From contig NZ_JACHMQ010000001.1 in NCBI RefSeq assembly GCF_014208105.1, forward strand, positions 2,852,001-2,916,000: a stretch of 64,000 nt of DNA. The letters run 5' to 3'. The notes under the pieces were generated by a model. That model made no database searches. It was not told the origin of the DNA and saw only the letters and a list, made by a program, of their open reading frames with translations. Both the position numbers and the translations under genes were made by a program. Shown here piece by piece: positions 24,129 through 32,206 of this stretch; the stretch's first letter is position 1; every line of letters starts with the position of its first letter. This DNA comes from Actinomadura coerulea (GTDB lineage Bacteria > Actinomycetota > Actinomycetes > Streptosporangiales > Streptosporangiaceae).

Positions 24129-24920
24129 CTACTCCTTGACGGCCCCCGAGAGCATTCCTGCGATGAACTGGCGCTGCAGGAAGACATAGACGATCACGAT
24201 GGGCGCGGCGATGATCAGCGCGCCCGCCATGAGCAGTGAGTAGTCGGTCTTGTGGGTGCCCTGGAAGAAGGACAGCCCGAGCGGTGCGGTGCGCAGCGCC
24301 TCGTCGGAGTTGACGATCACCAGTGGGAGCAGGAACTCGTTCCAGGTCCACATGGTGGTCAGCAGCACCATGGTGAGGATGGCCGGGCGGCCGATCGGCA
24401 CGAGCACGCGCCACAGCGTCGTCCAGCCGGACGCGCCGTCGATGCGCGCCGCCTCCAGCATCGACCGGGGGACGCTGCGGAAGTAGGCGCGCATCCAGAA
24501 CGTCCCGAACGCCACCGACATGGCCACCTGCGGGAGGATGAGCCCGGCGTAGGTGTTGTCGAGCCCGGCCGACCTCAGGTCGAAGTACAGCGGGACGACG
24601 ATCGCCTCGGTCGGGATCGTCAGCCCGGCCACGAACAGCAGGAACAGCGCGCCGGAGCCGCGGAACCGCATGGTGCCGAGCGCGTACCCCGCCATGATCG
24701 ACAGCACCGCGGACGCGACGACGGTGACGGTGGTGACGATGACGCTGTTGCGCAGGTAGGTCGCGAAGTGGCCTTCGCGCCAGGCCGTGCCGAACGTGGA
24801 CAGGTCCGCGTGCGGCAGCTGGAGCGCCTGCGCGACGACCCCGACCATCGGGAACACCGCGATGACCGAGAAGAGGACGAGGATCGCGTGGTTGACGAAC
24901 CGTTCCGCCCGGACGTTCAT
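24129..24920 (-). CDS. Carbohydrate ABC transporter permease (MalG-like)
   Basis: A 263-residue permease with six predicted membrane helices. The EAA loop is EAARIDGASGWTTLWRVLVP, the helix after it contains PAILTMVLLTTMWTWNEFLLP, and the C-terminus ends FIAGMLSGAVKE, the CUT1 MalG pattern. The start forms an ATGA overlap with the previous permease stop. No ATPase is encoded in this cluster, so the shared MsiK-type ATPase encoded elsewhere, or the one at 6362-7489, must energise it. Confidence 0.95.
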   Translation of the reverse strand: MNVRAERFVNHAILVLFSVIAVFPMVGVVAQALQLPHADLSTFGTAWREGHFATYLRNSVIVTTVTVVASAVLSIMAGYALGTMRFRGSGALFLLFVAGLTIPTEAIVVPLYFDLRSAGLDNTYAGLILPQVAMSVAFGTFWMRAYFRSVPRSMLEAARIDGASGWTTLWRVLVPIGRPAILTMVLLTTMWTWNEFLLPLVIVNSDEALRTAPLGLSFFQGTHKTDYSLLMAGALIIAAPIVIVYVFLQRQFIAGMLSGAVKE

Positions 24921-25888
24921 GCGTCCTTCCCTTCCACGAGCCGCCGGACGCCGGCCGTGACGGCGAACGCCAGCACCGCCAGCGTGACGCCGATCGCGCA
25001 GCCGAGGCCGACCTCGCCGGTGTTGAACGTGCGGTTGTAGACCTCGTAGGCGGGGACCTTCGTCGCGTTGCCCGGCCCCCCGGCGGTGGCCATGTAGATG
25101 AGGTCGAAGTTGCGGATCGCCATGATGGTCGTCAGCGTGAGCGCCACCGCCAGCTCGCGCCGCAGCCCCGGCAGGGTGACGGCGAAGAACTCGCGGACGG
25201 GCCCGGCGCCGTCGATCCGCGCGGCCTCGTACAGCTCCCGCGGGATCTTCTGGACACCGGCGAGGAACAGCACCATCGCCAGGCCGATCCCCACCCACGT
25301 GCCGACGGCCCCGACCGCGGGCAGCGCGAAGGTGAAGTCGCCGAACCAGCCGCGCCGCCAGTCCGGCAGGCCGAGCGCGTGCAGCCAGCCGAGGACGGTG
25401 TTGACCGGCCCGTCCGCCGAGTACACCCACTGCCACGCCACGGCCACCGCGACCATCGCGACCACCTGCGGCAGGAAAAGCACGGTCCGGAAGAACGTCA
25501 GGCCGCGGATCTTCGTCCGCGACATGGCGCCGACCAGCACGAACGCGATGCAGCACGGCAGCACGGAGTAGAACAGGACGAGGACGAGCAGGTGCCCGAA
25601 CGCGCCGCGCAGCGACGGGTCCGACCAGGTGGCGGTGTAGTTGGAGAACCCCGCCCACGTCGCCTCGCCCAGGCCGTCCCAGTGGTAGAGGGAGAACTGC
25701 GCCCCCCGCGCCAGCGGCCACAGCAGGAACGCGCCGTAGACGAGCAGGGCGGGCAGGGTGTAGAGCCAGCCGATCCGGCCGGGCTCCCCGGGAGACCCGG
25801 AGAAGGCGCGGCCGGGCCGCCGTGCCGCGCGCGGGGCCGATGCCTCGCGCCTGGTCTTGGGGGTCTTACGCCGCGCGACGGTCGTCAT
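24917..25888 (-). CDS. Carbohydrate ABC transporter permease (MalF-like)
   Basis: A 323-residue CUT1 permease. A basic N-terminal segment of about 40 residues precedes six membrane helices (first at IGWLYTLPALLVYGAFLLWP). The EAA loop is LYEAARIDGAGPVREFFAVTLP, including the conserved Gly. AAGGAG precedes the ATG at 25888 by 7-8 nt. It follows the binding-protein gene after a 90-bp gap holding a stable stem-loop, the classical way to give more binding protein than permease. Confidence 0.95.
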   Translation of the reverse strand: MTTVARRKTPKTRREASAPRAARRPGRAFSGSPGEPGRIGWLYTLPALLVYGAFLLWPLARGAQFSLYHWDGLGEATWAGFSNYTATWSDPSLRGAFGHLLVLVLFYSVLPCCIAFVLVGAMSRTKIRGLTFFRTVLFLPQVVAMVAVAVAWQWVYSADGPVNTVLGWLHALGLPDWRRGWFGDFTFALPAVGAVGTWVGIGLAMVLFLAGVQKIPRELYEAARIDGAGPVREFFAVTLPGLRRELAVALTLTTIMAIRNFDLIYMATAGGPGNATKVPAYEVYNRTFNTGEVGLGCAIGVTLAVLAFAVTAGVRRLVEGKDA

Positions 25889-25927
25889 GTGCGGGCTCCT
25901 TGGTCGTGCGTCCGGCGCCGTCCCGCT

Positions 25928-25961
25928 CCCCGGCCGCGCCGCGGGCGAGGCGCGGCCGGGG
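25928..25961 (-). promoter_or_regulatory. Intercistronic stem-loop between binding protein and permease genes
   Basis: CCCCGGCCGCGCC (25928-25940) and GGCGCGGCCGGGG (25949-25961) form a perfect 13-bp stem with an 8-nt loop. It starts 17 bp after the binding-protein stop. Such hairpins in importer operons stabilise the upstream mRNA or partly terminate it, raising binding-protein expression. Confidence 0.7.
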
Positions 25962-25978
25962 GCGGGCAAGGCCGATCC

Positions 25979-27337
25979 CTACTTCTTCTTCTGGAAGGCG
26001 GAGTAGTCGTCCTGGGCCGCCTTCATGACCTCGTCGGCGGGCTTGCGCCCGGCGATGAGCTCCTGCAGCGGCCCGCCGAACGCGTCGGTGAACGTCGGTG
26101 TCGCGTAGTCGAGGTACGGGGTGATGCCGTCGTTCTTGCTCAGCTCGGCCCACGCCGTCGACACCTCCTTCAGCAGCGGCTCGGCCGGCTGCTTGGAGGG
26201 GGCGGCGAGCGCCGGCAGGTTGCCGGTCTCGACCGAGACGTCCATCGCCTCCGGGGAGGTGATGAAGTTGATGTAGGCGGCGGCGACGTCCGGGTTCTTG
26301 CTCTTGGACGTGATCGACCAGGGCAGGCTCTCGCCGCCCATGGTCGCCGACGGCGACCCGGCCTGCGCCGGGGGCGGCGCCATGAAGCCGACCTTCTCCT
26401 TCATCTTGTCGTTGAGCTCGGAGGCCCACCAGGTCCCGCCGAACATGAACACGCCGTCGCCCTTGGCGAAGTTGACGGGGGTGTCGTCCCACTTGACGGC
26501 GTTGGCGTCCTTGGTGAAGTAGCCCTTCTTCGACCAGTCGGCGAGCTTCTGCGCCGCCTGGACGTTCGGGGCGTCGGTCCAGGAGCCGCCGCTGCCGAAC
26601 ACGAGTTTGCGGACGGCCTCCTTGTCGGCCGCGCCGTCCTGGAGGATGCCGTACAGCTGCATCGCGGGCAGCTTCTCCAGGTTGCCGAACGCGATCGGGA
26701 CCTCGCCCTTGCCCTTGGCCGTGGCGAGCGCCTGGTCGAACTCCGCCCAGCTCTTCGGCGGCTGCACGCCGAGCTTGGCGAGCTTCTCCTTGTTGTAGTA
26801 GAGCCCGACGATCTCACCGTTCAGCGAGACGCCGTACAGGCTCCCGGACCCGATGAGCTTGCCGTCCTTGGTGACGCTGTTCAGGTCCGTCAGGCCCTTG
26901 GGGTAGCGCTTGCGCCACCCGTAGACCTGGTCGTAGGAGTCGAGCGGGAGGAGCATCCCGGCCTTGACGTACTGCGCCATGGACGCGTACCCCTGGTTGG
27001 CCTCCACGACGTCGGGCGGGCTGCCGCCCGACAGCGCGAGCCGGAGCGTCTTCTGCAGGTCGCTGAACGACCGCGACACCCGCTTGATCTTCACGTTGGG
27101 GTACTTGGCCTCGAAGCGCTTGTTCAGCTCCTCGATCTGCTTCTTCTGCCCGCCCTGGACCTCCTGGTCCCAGACGGTGAGCGTGACGTTCCCGGCCTTG
27201 GCCACGTCGGTGCTCACCGCGGCGGGCGCCTTGCTCTCCGGCTCGTCGCCGGACGAGCCCGGGGCGCACGCCGCCGCGAGCATGGTCGCGAGGGCCGCGA
27301 CCGCCGCGGCCGCCCCTCGTCTCGTCAGTGTCGGCAT
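25979..27337 (-). CDS. Extracellular sugar-binding lipoprotein of a second ABC importer
   Basis: A 452-residue family 1 solute-binding protein with a lipobox LAAACAPG (Cys near 24). Landmarks include VTLTVWDQEVQGGQKKQIEE, PDVVEANQGYASMAQYV, EIVGLYYNKEKLAKLGVQPP and GGESLPWSITSKSKNPDVAA. It is expressed with permeases at 24917-25888 and 24129-24920 and lies 59 bp after a PfkB kinase. The ligand is not deducible. Its company (GH4, PfkB kinase, SIS isomerase, bisphosphate aldolase, de-N-acetylase) points to an amino sugar or a disaccharide of one. Confidence 0.95.
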   Translation of the reverse strand: MPTLTRRGAAAAVAALATMLAAACAPGSSGDEPESKAPAAVSTDVAKAGNVTLTVWDQEVQGGQKKQIEELNKRFEAKYPNVKIKRVSRSFSDLQKTLRLALSGGSPPDVVEANQGYASMAQYVKAGMLLPLDSYDQVYGWRKRYPKGLTDLNSVTKDGKLIGSGSLYGVSLNGEIVGLYYNKEKLAKLGVQPPKSWAEFDQALATAKGKGEVPIAFGNLEKLPAMQLYGILQDGAADKEAVRKLVFGSGGSWTDAPNVQAAQKLADWSKKGYFTKDANAVKWDDTPVNFAKGDGVFMFGGTWWASELNDKMKEKVGFMAPPPAQAGSPSATMGGESLPWSITSKSKNPDVAAAYINFITSPEAMDVSVETGNLPALAAPSKQPAEPLLKEVSTAWAELSKNDGITPYLDYATPTFTDAFGGPLQELIAGRKPADEVMKAAQDDYSAFQKKK

Positions 27338-27396
27338 TCTTACGGCTCCCTATTGCTCTCTGTCCTGCTGCGTCCGCGCCGGTCGGGGACGGCGCG

Positions 27397-28593
27397 CTAG
27401 TGGTCGGCCCGGAGGGTGGGCTCGGCCCGGACGACGGTGTCGGTCGCCGAGTCGGGGATGAAGTCGACGACGAAGGCGTACGGTTCGAGGACGGACTCGG
27501 GCACCTCGCCGGACTCGCCGAACGCGGCGATCTCCCCCCAGCACGGTGCGCCGAGCGATCCGCTGCGGTGCCGGACCGACAGGCCCGCGCACAGGTTGGC
27601 GAACCGCAGCCGCTCCAGAAGCGGCAGGCCGGCGAGCGTCCCGAACAGGAACCCGGCGCCGAACACGTCGCCGGCGCCGGTCGCGTCGAGCGGCCGCACC
27701 GGCAGCGCGTCGGTCTCGGCGACCTCGCCGGTCGCCGAGTCGATCGCGATGGCTCCCGCGCCGCCGCGCTTGACGACGACGACCGGGACCCGCTCGGACA
27801 GGGCGCGGGCGGCGTCCTCCGGCGTGGTCGTGCGGGTGTAGGCCATGGCCTCGACGGCGTTGGGCAGGAACACGTCCACGTGCTCCAGCCGGTCGAGGAC
27901 CTCACTGGACCACGTCTCGGTCGCGTCCCAGCCGATGTCGGCGAACACCGAGGCGCCCGCCCGCCGCATCTCCCTCGCCCAGCCCGGCACCGGATGCTCG
28001 ATGTCGACGAAGCAGGCGCGCGCGGCAGGCGGCGGGGAGCCGAGCACCGCCTCCGCGTCGCCCGGCTCGCCGGGATCGAGGTCCGGCAGGGGCCTGGCGT
28101 AGGTGACCATGCTGCGGTCGGAGTCGTAGGCCAGCGACACCGTGACGGGGGTGGGCCAGCTCTTGATGCGGCGGGAGTGCCCGAGGTCGATGCCCTCCTG
28201 CTCGGCGAGCGTCCGCCACAGGTAGGAGCCGAACATGTCGTCGCCGAACGGGGCCGCGAGCCCGACCCGCAGGCCGAGCCGGCTCATCGCCACCGCGATG
28301 TTGGCGGCGCCGCCGGGCGCCGAGCCGAGCCCCTCGGTGAAGATCTCGGTGCCGGGCGGCGGCAGTCCCGGCAGCCCGGTGAAGATCATGTCCATGAAGA
28401 CCTGGCCGCTCAGGAAGACGTCCAGCTCGGGCGCCGGGCCGGGGCCGTCCCCGCCGCGCAGCAGCTCGCCCGCCGGGACGCGCTCGGTGCACGGGTCGGC
28501 CATGGAGGGCTCGGGCGGCTGCCCGGGGGCGGCGGCCCCGCCCGTCGCGGGGTGGTCCGCGGGCGGGCTCCCGTCCAGGATTTCCACTGTCAT
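27397..28593 (-). CDS. PfkB family carbohydrate kinase
   Basis: A 398-residue ribokinase-family kinase with an extra N-terminal stretch of about 55 residues before the fold begins at DVFLSGQVFMDMIF. The first PfkB signature is GSAPGGAANIAVAMSRLG, the second LDATGAGDVFGAGFL with the catalytic Asp in GAGD. Its start forms an ATGA overlap with the GH4 stop, so kinase and glycosidase are made together. GH4 enzymes usually act on 6-phosphoglycosides, and there is no PTS here, so this kinase may phosphorylate the imported sugar. That role is inferred from order, not shown by sequence. Confidence 0.9.
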   Translation of the reverse strand: MTVEILDGSPPADHPATGGAAAPGQPPEPSMADPCTERVPAGELLRGGDGPGPAPELDVFLSGQVFMDMIFTGLPGLPPPGTEIFTEGLGSAPGGAANIAVAMSRLGLRVGLAAPFGDDMFGSYLWRTLAEQEGIDLGHSRRIKSWPTPVTVSLAYDSDRSMVTYARPLPDLDPGEPGDAEAVLGSPPPAARACFVDIEHPVPGWAREMRRAGASVFADIGWDATETWSSEVLDRLEHVDVFLPNAVEAMAYTRTTTPEDAARALSERVPVVVVKRGGAGAIAIDSATGEVAETDALPVRPLDATGAGDVFGAGFLFGTLAGLPLLERLRFANLCAGLSVRHRSGSLGAPCWGEIAAFGESGEVPESVLEPYAFVVDFIPDSATDTVVRAEPTLRADH

Positions 28594-29960
28594 GACGACT
28601 CCTCACGGGAGAAGACGGCGGCGACCTCGGGGATCCGGTCGATGTAGCCGTCGAGCAGCTGCCGGCCGATCCGCGCCGAGTCGACCAGGGGGTGCAGGGC
28701 GAAGGCCTTGGCGGCCTCGGTCCGGGAGCCGGTCACGGCCGCGCCGACGGTCAGCCGCTCGACGGCCTTGACCTGCTGCATCAGCCCGGCCTGGTGCAGG
28801 TCGGGCTGGTCGAGCGGGAGCGGGTGGACGCCGCGGGCGTCGACGGTGACGGGCACCTCGACGACCGCGTCCGGGGGCAGCGCGGTGACGGTCGCGCCGT
28901 TCCGCACGTTGAGGATCATGGAGGCGGGCTCGTCGCGGCTGATCGCGGCCATCACGTTCAGCGCGACCCTGGCGTAGCCCTCCTCGGCGGGGTCGACGCC
29001 GGAGTGGTCGTCGAGCGCCTCGCCGGTCCGCGCGCCCTTCATCTCGGCCATGTAGCTCGCGCTGCGGGAGGCGACCGTCTCGCGCCACAGCTCCATGGCC
29101 GCGCCGCCGGACGCCGCCGCGATCCGCTCGTAGAACGCCTCCTGCTGCTTGAGCAGGAACTCGCCGCGCGTCTGCGGCGCGTCCAGGGTGGCGCGGACCG
29201 CCTCCCGGTTGAAGTAGTAGTAGTACAGGTACTCGTTGGGGATGAGGCCGAGGTCGCGCAGCCACTCGCGGCCGAAGACCACACCCTCCTCCAGCGTCCC
29301 GAGCAGGTCGTCGTCGGCCAGCAGGCGGGGCAGGACGTCCACTCCGTCATGCAGGACGCGGCGCATCCAGCCGAGGTGGTTCAGGCCGACGTAGTCGAGC
29401 CGGATCCGGTCCGGGTCCAGGCCGAGCGCGGCGGCCACCCGCATGCCGAGGCCGGACGGGGTGTCGCAGATCCCGAGCACCCGGTCGCCGAGCACGCCCT
29501 GCATCGCCTCGGTGATCATCCCGGCGGGGTTGGTGAAGTTGATGACGTAGGCGTCCGGCGCGAGGGCCTTCACGCGACGCGCGACGTCGAGCATCACGGG
29601 GATGGTGCGCAGCCCGTAGGCGATCCCGCCGGGGCCGGTGGTCTCCTGGCCGAGCACGTTCAGGTCCAGCGCCACGCGCTCGTCGCACACCCGTCCCCGC
29701 AGGCCGCCCACCCGGACGGCGGCGAAGACGAAGTCGGCGCCCTCCAGGGCCTCGTCGAGCCCCGTGCTGGTGAACACGCGCGGGGCGTCCTCGGCGCCGC
29801 CGGCGAGCGCCGCGAGGACTTCGGCCATACCCGCCAGGCGGCCGGCGTCGGAGTCTTGCAGCCAGACCTCCTCGATGCGCGGGGAGCCTGGGTCGCGCAG
29901 CAGGGCCTGGTACACGTAGGGCACCCGGAACCCGCCACCGCCGAGAATGGCCAGCTTCAT
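28590..29960 (-). CDS. GH4 family 6-phospho-glycosidase
   Basis: A 456-residue NAD- and Mn-dependent GH4 enzyme. It opens with the dinucleotide fold MKLAILGGGGFRVPYVYQAL, then INFTNPAGMITEAMQG, GICDTPSG (metal-binding Cys) and YVGLNHLGWMRRVL (metal-binding His). The closest pattern is the 6-phospho-beta-glucosidase branch, but family members also act on phosphorylated chitobiose. The ATG at 29960 overlaps the DeoR gene stop (ATGA). It lies in the same transcript as the DeoR regulator and the PfkB kinase. Because the importer is an ABC system, the phosphorylated substrate must be made inside the cell. Confidence 0.9.
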   Translation of the reverse strand: MKLAILGGGGFRVPYVYQALLRDPGSPRIEEVWLQDSDAGRLAGMAEVLAALAGGAEDAPRVFTSTGLDEALEGADFVFAAVRVGGLRGRVCDERVALDLNVLGQETTGPGGIAYGLRTIPVMLDVARRVKALAPDAYVINFTNPAGMITEAMQGVLGDRVLGICDTPSGLGMRVAAALGLDPDRIRLDYVGLNHLGWMRRVLHDGVDVLPRLLADDDLLGTLEEGVVFGREWLRDLGLIPNEYLYYYYFNREAVRATLDAPQTRGEFLLKQQEAFYERIAAASGGAAMELWRETVASRSASYMAEMKGARTGEALDDHSGVDPAEEGYARVALNVMAAISRDEPASMILNVRNGATVTALPPDAVVEVPVTVDARGVHPLPLDQPDLHQAGLMQQVKAVERLTVGAAVTGSRTEAAKAFALHPLVDSARIGRQLLDGYIDRIPEVAAVFSREESS

Positions 29961-30748
29961 GCGATGTACACCTTTCCGCCCGCCTCCCGGCAGACCTCCA
30001 GAGTCCGGGGGTCGGCCCCGGCCGTCGTGACGAGCGCGTCGACACGGTCGAGCGAGCACACGCGCAGGGAGCCGGTGCCGGGGAACTTGGCCTCGGAGGC
30101 GACCAGCACCACCCGGTCCGCCGACTCCAGCATCGCCTGCTTGATCGGCGTCTCGACCTCCATGTCGTCCATGACATGACCGTCGGGCCGCACCCCGGTG
30201 CAGCTCAGGAACACCAGGTCGGCGCGGACCTGGCGGAGCGCGGTCTCGGTGAGCGAGCCGACGAGCGAGAGGTAGTTGCGCCGCACCACGCCGCCGAGCA
30301 GGCACAGCCGGACGGCGTCGTCGTCGCGCAGTTCGTCCAGCACCGCCAGGTTGGCGGTGATGACGGTGACGGGCCGGCCGCGCAGGTGCCGGGCCAGGAG
30401 CCGGGTGCTGGTGCCGATGTCGAGGACCACGACCATGTCGTCCTCCACCAGCCTCGCCGCCCGCTCGGCGACCGCCGCCTTCTCGGCGCTGTCGTGCTCG
30501 GCCGACGCCGCGAAGGAGATCTCCGGCGCCGCCGGGCGCGGGGACAGCGCCGCTCCCCCGTAGGTGCGCAGCAGCTCGCCGTTGCGGTCGAGCACGTCGA
30601 GGTCGCGGCGGATCGTTGACTCGCTGACCTGAAGGGTCTCGGCCAGCTCCCGCACGGAGGCGGCGCCCTTGGCACGCAGGGACGACACGATCTGCGCCCG
30701 TCGGATGCTCGATGTCACGCGGTGGAACGTAACACCGCTGCGCGACAT
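29957..30748 (-). CDS. DeoR family transcriptional regulator
   Basis: A 263-residue sugar-phosphate-sensing repressor. Residues about 14-70 form the DeoR winged helix: RRAQIVSSLRAKG, LAETLQVSESTIRRDLDVL, LLRTYGGAAL. The sensor half has VVLDIGTSTRLLARHL, LLGGVVRRNYLSLVG and DLVFLSCTGVRPDG. The ATG at 30748 has GGGGTGA ahead of it; a GTG at 30718 has no good site. It is the first gene of the minus-strand run and divergent from the SIS-kinase-aldolase operon, so it probably controls both through the inverted repeats in the 550-bp gap. Confidence 0.92.
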   Translation of the reverse strand: MSRSGVTFHRVTSSIRRAQIVSSLRAKGAASVRELAETLQVSESTIRRDLDVLDRNGELLRTYGGAALSPRPAAPEISFAASAEHDSAEKAAVAERAARLVEDDMVVVLDIGTSTRLLARHLRGRPVTVITANLAVLDELRDDDAVRLCLLGGVVRRNYLSLVGSLTETALRQVRADLVFLSCTGVRPDGHVMDDMEVETPIKQAMLESADRVVLVASEAKFPGTGSLRVCSLDRVDALVTTAGADPRTLEVCREAGGKVYIA

Positions 30749-30903
30749 CCGTCATCACCCCGGCGGAAACCTGCGCGAAGTCCGTCATTCACTTCTCTGA
30801 CGTGCGCGGACCCGGTCAGGACACCGGTGGAGTCAGCGGACGCTGTCGAGGTTCCGGAACGTTCCACAGGCGTCGCGGACGGAGCGTCCGAGGCGTCTCG
30901 GAG

Positions 30904-30936
30904 CTTTGTCAGGACGAAACGTCAAACCCGACAAAG
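30904..30936. promoter_or_regulatory. Candidate DeoR operator in the divergent region
   Basis: CTTTGTC (30904-30910) and GACAAAG (30930-30936) form a perfect inverted repeat with a 19-nt spacer. A second short palindrome, GGAACGTTCC, is at 30856-30865, and a similar GGAACGTAAC lies over the DeoR start. DeoR proteins often use such spaced repeats. The 550-bp region is otherwise AT-richer than its surroundings. Confidence 0.45.
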
Positions 30937-30988
30937 AAGGCACTCGGCCAGATCCATAAATTCGACCTTAAATCATGTCATGAACTAA

Positions 30989-31216
30989 CTTCGCCCCGCG
31001 GGTCAGAGGTGGTGGACGAGGTCGGGCAGCGTCTCAGGGCCGGCGGTGCGCCGCACGGGCGACGGCGCATGGAAGACCGCGACGTTCCGGCTCCCCCGGC
31101 CCGCGTTCGCGAACGGCCTCGCTGGCGGTACCGACTTCCGGATCGCGACGGGCGCGGGCGACGACCTGGACGTGCGCTTCGTCCGCGGGGTGCGGCTGCA
31201 CCCCTCCGCCCGTTAA
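30989..31216 (+). pseudogene. Remnant of the C-terminal end of a carbohydrate-active enzyme
   Basis: A 75-codon open stretch after an in-frame TAA and without a plausible start. The second half reads TGDGAWKTATFRLPRP, then AFANGLAGGTDFRIATG and DDLDVRFVRGVRLHP before a TAA. This W-x-T-x-T-F, F-x-N-G-x-x-G-G-x-D-F-R-I pattern is that of the closing beta-sandwich of secreted glycosidases. The upstream part of such a gene is missing, so it looks like a truncated gene left in the divergent promoter region. Family not assigned; recognition is by pattern only. Confidence 0.5.
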
Positions 31217-31297
31217 TGATGTTTTCTGCTCTCTAGTCTTCATTTCCGAGCACAAGTGAGCATAAGGTGCCCGAAAGATCGGACTTCGGGAGGACTC

Positions 31298-32206
31298 ATG
31301 GCCGGTAACCGCATCATGACCGAGATCTCCGCACAGCCGGAGTGCTGGCGGCGGGCCGCCGGGCTGGCCGAGGGGCTGCGCGACGCGCTGCCGGCCCCCG
31401 GTGAGCGGGTGGCGGTCGTCGGATGCGGCACCTCCCTGTTCATGGCGCAGGCGTACGCGGCTCTGCGCGAGGGCGCCGGGCACGGGGAGACCGACGCGTT
31501 CGCCGCCTCGGAGATGCCGCCCGGCCGCCGCTACGACCGGGTGCTGGCGCTCACCAGGTCCGGGACGACGACCGAGGTCCTCGCCGTCCTGGACCGGCTC
31601 GGCGGCTCGGTCCCGACGACCGCGATCACCGCCGACCCGGACACCCCGGTGGCCGGCAGCGCCGACCGGCTGGTCGTGCTCGACTTCGCCGACGAGGAGT
31701 CGGTCGTGCAGACCCGGTTCGCCACCACCCAGCTGGCGCTGCTGCGCGCGCACCTCGGCGAGGACCTGGCGTCCGCGATCGCCGCCGCCGAGGCCGCGGT
31801 GGCCGACCCGCTCCCGCCCGGCCTGCTGGAGGTCGAGCAGATCACCTTCCTCGGCCGCGGCTGGACGGTCGGCCTCGCGCGGGAGGCCGCCCTGAAGATG
31901 CGCGAGGCCGCGTGCTTCTGGACCGAGGCCTACCCCGCGATGGAGTACCGGCACGGGCCGATCAGCATCACCGGCCCCGGCCGGGCGGTGTGGATGCTCG
32001 GCGGGCTCCCGGACGGCCTCGGCGAGGAGGTCGCCGCGACGGGCGGGCTGCTGCGCGCCGAGGCCGCCGACCCGCTCGCCGAGCTGGTCCGGGTGCAGCG
32101 GCTCGCGGTCGCGCGGGCGGACGCCGCCGGCCTGGACCCGGAGCGCCCCCGCCACCTGACCCGCTCGGTCGTCCTGGACGCCGCGCCCGGCGGTCCGGCG
32201 GCATGA
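31298..32206 (+). CDS. SIS-domain sugar isomerase/deaminase (AgaS-like)
   Basis: A 302-residue protein with two SIS domains: VAVVGCGTSLFMAQAYAAL and LTRSGTTTEVLAVLDRL in the first, TFLGRGWTVGLAREAALKM and AYPAMEYRHGPISIT in the second, the same plan as the GlmS isomerase half and AgaS. AgaS converts galactosamine-6-phosphate to tagatose-6-phosphate with release of ammonia. GGGAGG lies 5-6 nt ahead of the ATG at 31298. It overlaps the sugar-phosphate kinase by an ATGA, and the kinase and aldolase that follow are what an AgaS product needs. A general ketose/aldose isomerase is the alternative. Confidence 0.85.
   Translation: MAGNRIMTEISAQPECWRRAAGLAEGLRDALPAPGERVAVVGCGTSLFMAQAYAALREGAGHGETDAFAASEMPPGRRYDRVLALTRSGTTTEVLAVLDRLGGSVPTTAITADPDTPVAGSADRLVVLDFADEESVVQTRFATTQLALLRAHLGEDLASAIAAAEAAVADPLPPGLLEVEQITFLGRGWTVGLAREAALKMREAACFWTEAYPAMEYRHGPISITGPGRAVWMLGGLPDGLGEEVAATGGLLRAEAADPLAELVRVQRLAVARADAAGLDPERPRHLTRSVVLDAAPGGPAA

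Noticed and set aside
31034..32155. Minus-strand open frame across the SIS gene
   Set aside because: It is antisense to a gene with clear SIS motifs and lacks any recognisable domain.
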